NCBI GenBank assembly: GCA_040414495.1
Contig: JBEDUI010000048.1
Location: 1-8,049, forward strand
Length of the DNA stretch: 8,049 nt
Direction of reading: 5' to 3'
From: DATAVB01 sp040414495
GTDB taxonomy: Bacteria > Actinomycetota > Actinomycetes > Mycobacteriales > QHCD01
Shown here in pieces: positions 6,675-8,049 of the stretch. A program made the translations under genes and the position numbers. The notes under the pieces were generated by a model. That model saw only the letters and a program-made list of their open reading frames with translations. It searched no databases and was not told where the DNA came from. How positions within the stretch are numbered: the stretch's first letter is position 1; every line of letters starts with the position of its first letter.

Positions 6675-6676
6675 TG

Positions 6677-7807
6677 GTGTCGAATGACGATGCCGCCGTC
6701 CTGCGCAGAATGCTCGACGTGGCGCTGGCTGCGGCGGCCGAGCGGCGCACGGAGCGGGTGCTGCGGCTGGTTCTGAACGCCGCCCGTGAGCTGGTCGGCG
6801 CGCCGTTTGCCGCCGTCGGGGTGCCCGATGGCGCCGACGGGTTCGCGACGTTTCTGACGAGTGGCGTGGATGCCGCGACGTGGAAGGCGATCGGCGATCT
6901 GCCGCGACAGCACGGTTTGCTCGGCGTGTTGCTGCAGGACAGCGGCTCGGTGCGGCTGCGGGATATCACCGACGACCCTCGATTCGTTGGTTGGCCGGCG
7001 GCGCATCCCAATATGCAGGCGTTTCTCGGCGTACCGATCGTGGCCGGCGGCGACATCCTGGCCGAGCTGTACCTGGCCGGCGTGGCCGGTGGGCCGGAGT
7101 TCACCGCCGAGGATCAGCGGATCGTGGAAACGTTGGCCGCGCACGCCGCGCTCGCGATCGCCAACGCGCAGCGGCTGGAACGGACCCGCGAGCTGGCCGT
7201 GGCCGAGGAACGTACCCGGTTGGCTCGCGACCTGCACGACTCGGTGACCCAGACGCTGTTCGGATTGACGTTGGCGACGGAGGCTGCGGTGACGGTGGCA
7301 TCGGGCGAGCCGAAGGTGTTGGCGCAGCTGGACCGGGTGCGCGAGCTGGGCCTGGCCGCACAGGAGGAAATGCGGTCGCTGGTCGAGACGCTACGGCCGG
7401 TCGACCTCGGGCGGGACGGGCTGGAAAGCGCGCTGCGGCACCGGATCGAACTCGTGCAGCGAGTGCACGATGTGCCGGTCACATTGCAGCTGGAGGGCGA
7501 GATCAAGCTGCCGGCCGCCGGGCAACGGGAACTGTTGTACGTGGTGAACGAGGCCCTGGCCAATGCGCTGCAGCACGCCGGCGCCGGCGCGATCGCCGTA
7601 TCTTTGAGCGCCGAGGACGGTCGGGTGACGGCGGCCGTGAGCGACGATGGGCGGGGTTTCGACCTGGAGTCGACGAGCCGTGCCTCGCGCCGGCTGGGGC
7701 TGACCTCGATGCGGGACCGGATCGAGGCGTTGGACGGAACGTTGCGGATCGATACGACACCCGGAGTCGGCACGCAGGTCATCGCAGAGGTGCCCAATGA
7801 ATGCTGA
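6677..7807 (+). CDS. GAF-domain sensor histidine kinase (HisKA_3 / NarL-partner type)
   Basis: Two-component sensor kinase, 376 aa, with no membrane segment, so it should be cytosolic. Domain order is: N-terminal helix, GAF domain at about 25-165 (DPRFVGWPAAHPNMQAFLGVPI resembles the GAF domains of DevS/DosS-like kinases), HisKA_3 dimerisation/phosphoacceptor domain at about 172-255 with RLARDLHDSVTQTLFG and phospho-acceptor His187, then an HATPase_c domain. ATP-site motifs are present: N box NEALANALQHA from 291, DDGRGFD at 323-329, and the later Gly341 in LGLTSMRDR. The kinase should be active and phosphorylate the response regulator whose start overlaps its last 11 bp. The ligand of the GAF domain cannot be told. 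The start is the GTG at 6677 with only a poor ribosome site; ATG at 6710 (residue 12) is an alternative that keeps all domains. Confidence 0.93.
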   Translation: MSNDDAAVLRRMLDVALAAAAERRTERVLRLVLNAARELVGAPFAAVGVPDGADGFATFLTSGVDAATWKAIGDLPRQHGLLGVLLQDSGSVRLRDITDDPRFVGWPAAHPNMQAFLGVPIVAGGDILAELYLAGVAGGPEFTAEDQRIVETLAAHAALAIANAQRLERTRELAVAEERTRLARDLHDSVTQTLFGLTLATEAAVTVASGEPKVLAQLDRVRELGLAAQEEMRSLVETLRPVDLGRDGLESALRHRIELVQRVHDVPVTLQLEGEIKLPAAGQRELLYVVNEALANALQHAGAGAIAVSLSAEDGRVTAAVSDDGRGFDLESTSRASRRLGLTSMRDRIEALDGTLRIDTTPGVGTQVIAEVPNEC

Positions 7808-8049
7808 ACGAAATGCGTCCGCCGAGACCAACCCCGCCGCTGCCGAAGCCGGCAGCGCTTCTGCGGCCGCCGAGACCAACCGCAGCGCGCCTACCCCTGT
7901 CGAAGCCGGCAGCGCTTCTGCGGCCGCCGAGATCAACAGCAGCGTGCCCGCCGCTGCCGAAGCCGGCAGCGCTTCTTCTTCGGTGGAGAACGAGGGCGAT
8001 GTTGCCGCAGCCGGCGAGTCGAGCGATGGGCGAATCCGGATTTTGCTCG
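7797..8049 (+). CDS. Response regulator, N-terminal part with repeat-rich extension (3' end outside window)
   Basis: Open frame of 84 codons running off the right edge. The last visible residues, GRIRILL, match the usual first strand of a receiver domain (IRxLLVDDH), and the gene follows a HisKA_3 kinase, whose usual partner is a NarL/FixJ-type DNA-binding regulator. The ATG overlaps the kinase end by 11 bp and has GCAGAGG at 7784-7790, 6 nt upstream, so this start is well supported. What precedes the receiver is unusual: about 78 residues rich in Ala, Ser and Glu with no hydrophobic segment, containing three copies of an AxAGS/EAGS-type block exactly 19 residues apart (EAGS at 17-20, 36-39 and 55-58). 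It is probably a disordered leader. In-frame GTGs at 7944 and 7983 are alternative starts without a visible ribosome site. The receiver and output domains are not in the window, so the family is inferred. Confidence 0.78.
   Translation, partial: MNAERNASAETNPAAAEAGSASAAAETNRSAPTPVEAGSASAAAEINSSVPAAAEAGSASSSVENEGDVAAAGESSDGRIRILL
7815..7976. repeat. 57-bp in-frame tandem repeat in the response regulator 5' end
   Basis: A 32-bp stretch (starting CGAAGCCGGCAGCGCTTCTG) is identical at 7844-7875 and 7901-7932, and its first 19 bases recur at 7958-7976: exact 57-bp spacing, 19 codons. A 30-bp stretch at 7833-7862 recurs exactly at 7947-7976, 114 bp (two units) away. An incomplete leading unit starts at 7815. 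The near-perfect DNA identity, including third positions, points to recent duplication or recombination. Each core has short inverted arms, GAAGC and GCTTC. Because 57 is divisible by three, copy-number change would keep the reading frame. Confidence 0.9.

Noticed and set aside
7391..7936. Minus-strand frame rich in SAAAEALPAS repeats
   Set aside because: It is the mirror of the 57-bp repeat and the kinase 3' end. The + strand frame has the ribosome site and the receiver-like start.

Overview
The window looks like chromosomal DNA of a high-GC Gram-positive bacterium (Actinomycetota). GC is high by eye, many third positions are G or C, leucine TTG is common, several starts are GTG, and genes are packed with 4-11 bp overlaps or gaps. 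The gene types also fit: a carbohydrate ABC importer without its own ATPase, and a GAF/HisKA_3 histidine kinase with a response regulator. No RNA gene, insertion sequence, phage gene or CRISPR array is visible. All convincing genes lie on the + strand.

Region 1 (2-5257) is a sugar or polyol uptake and oxidation cluster. It opens with the C-terminal part of a Gfo/Idh/MocA-type NAD(P)-dependent oxidoreductase, cut by the window edge. After a 72-bp gap with a plausible promoter come a lipoprotein solute-binding protein, two MalF/MalG-type permeases and an NAD(P)-dependent aldehyde dehydrogenase. From the binding protein to the dehydrogenase the genes overlap by 4 bp or are 4-6 bp apart, so they probably form one transcript. 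The likely logic is import of a carbohydrate-like solute, oxidation by the MocA-type dehydrogenases, and oxidation of an aldehyde intermediate to an acid. The substrate cannot be named from the sequence. No ATP-binding subunit is present; a shared MsiK-like ATPase encoded elsewhere is the usual actinobacterial solution.

Region 2 (5258-6553) has a 238-bp non-coding gap with a nested stem-loop, then a second, complete Gfo/Idh/MocA oxidoreductase paralogous to the one at the left edge, then a strong 8-bp-stem hairpin that probably ends transcription.

Region 3 (6554-8049) is a separate signalling unit. A G-rich stretch with imperfect direct repeats spaced about 37-38 bp precedes a soluble GAF-domain histidine kinase. 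The kinase overlaps by 11 bp the start of a response regulator that runs off the right edge. The regulator carries an unusual N-terminal extension of about 78 residues, rich in Ala, Ser and Glu and built from a 57-bp (19-residue) tandem repeat, before what looks like the first strand of the receiver domain.

Most of the window is ordinary accessory metabolism. The parts most worth a second look are the repeat-built regulator extension, the repeats upstream of the kinase, and atypical cofactor or active-site positions in the aldehyde dehydrogenase and the complete oxidoreductase. I see no convincing evidence of a wholly new kind of system.
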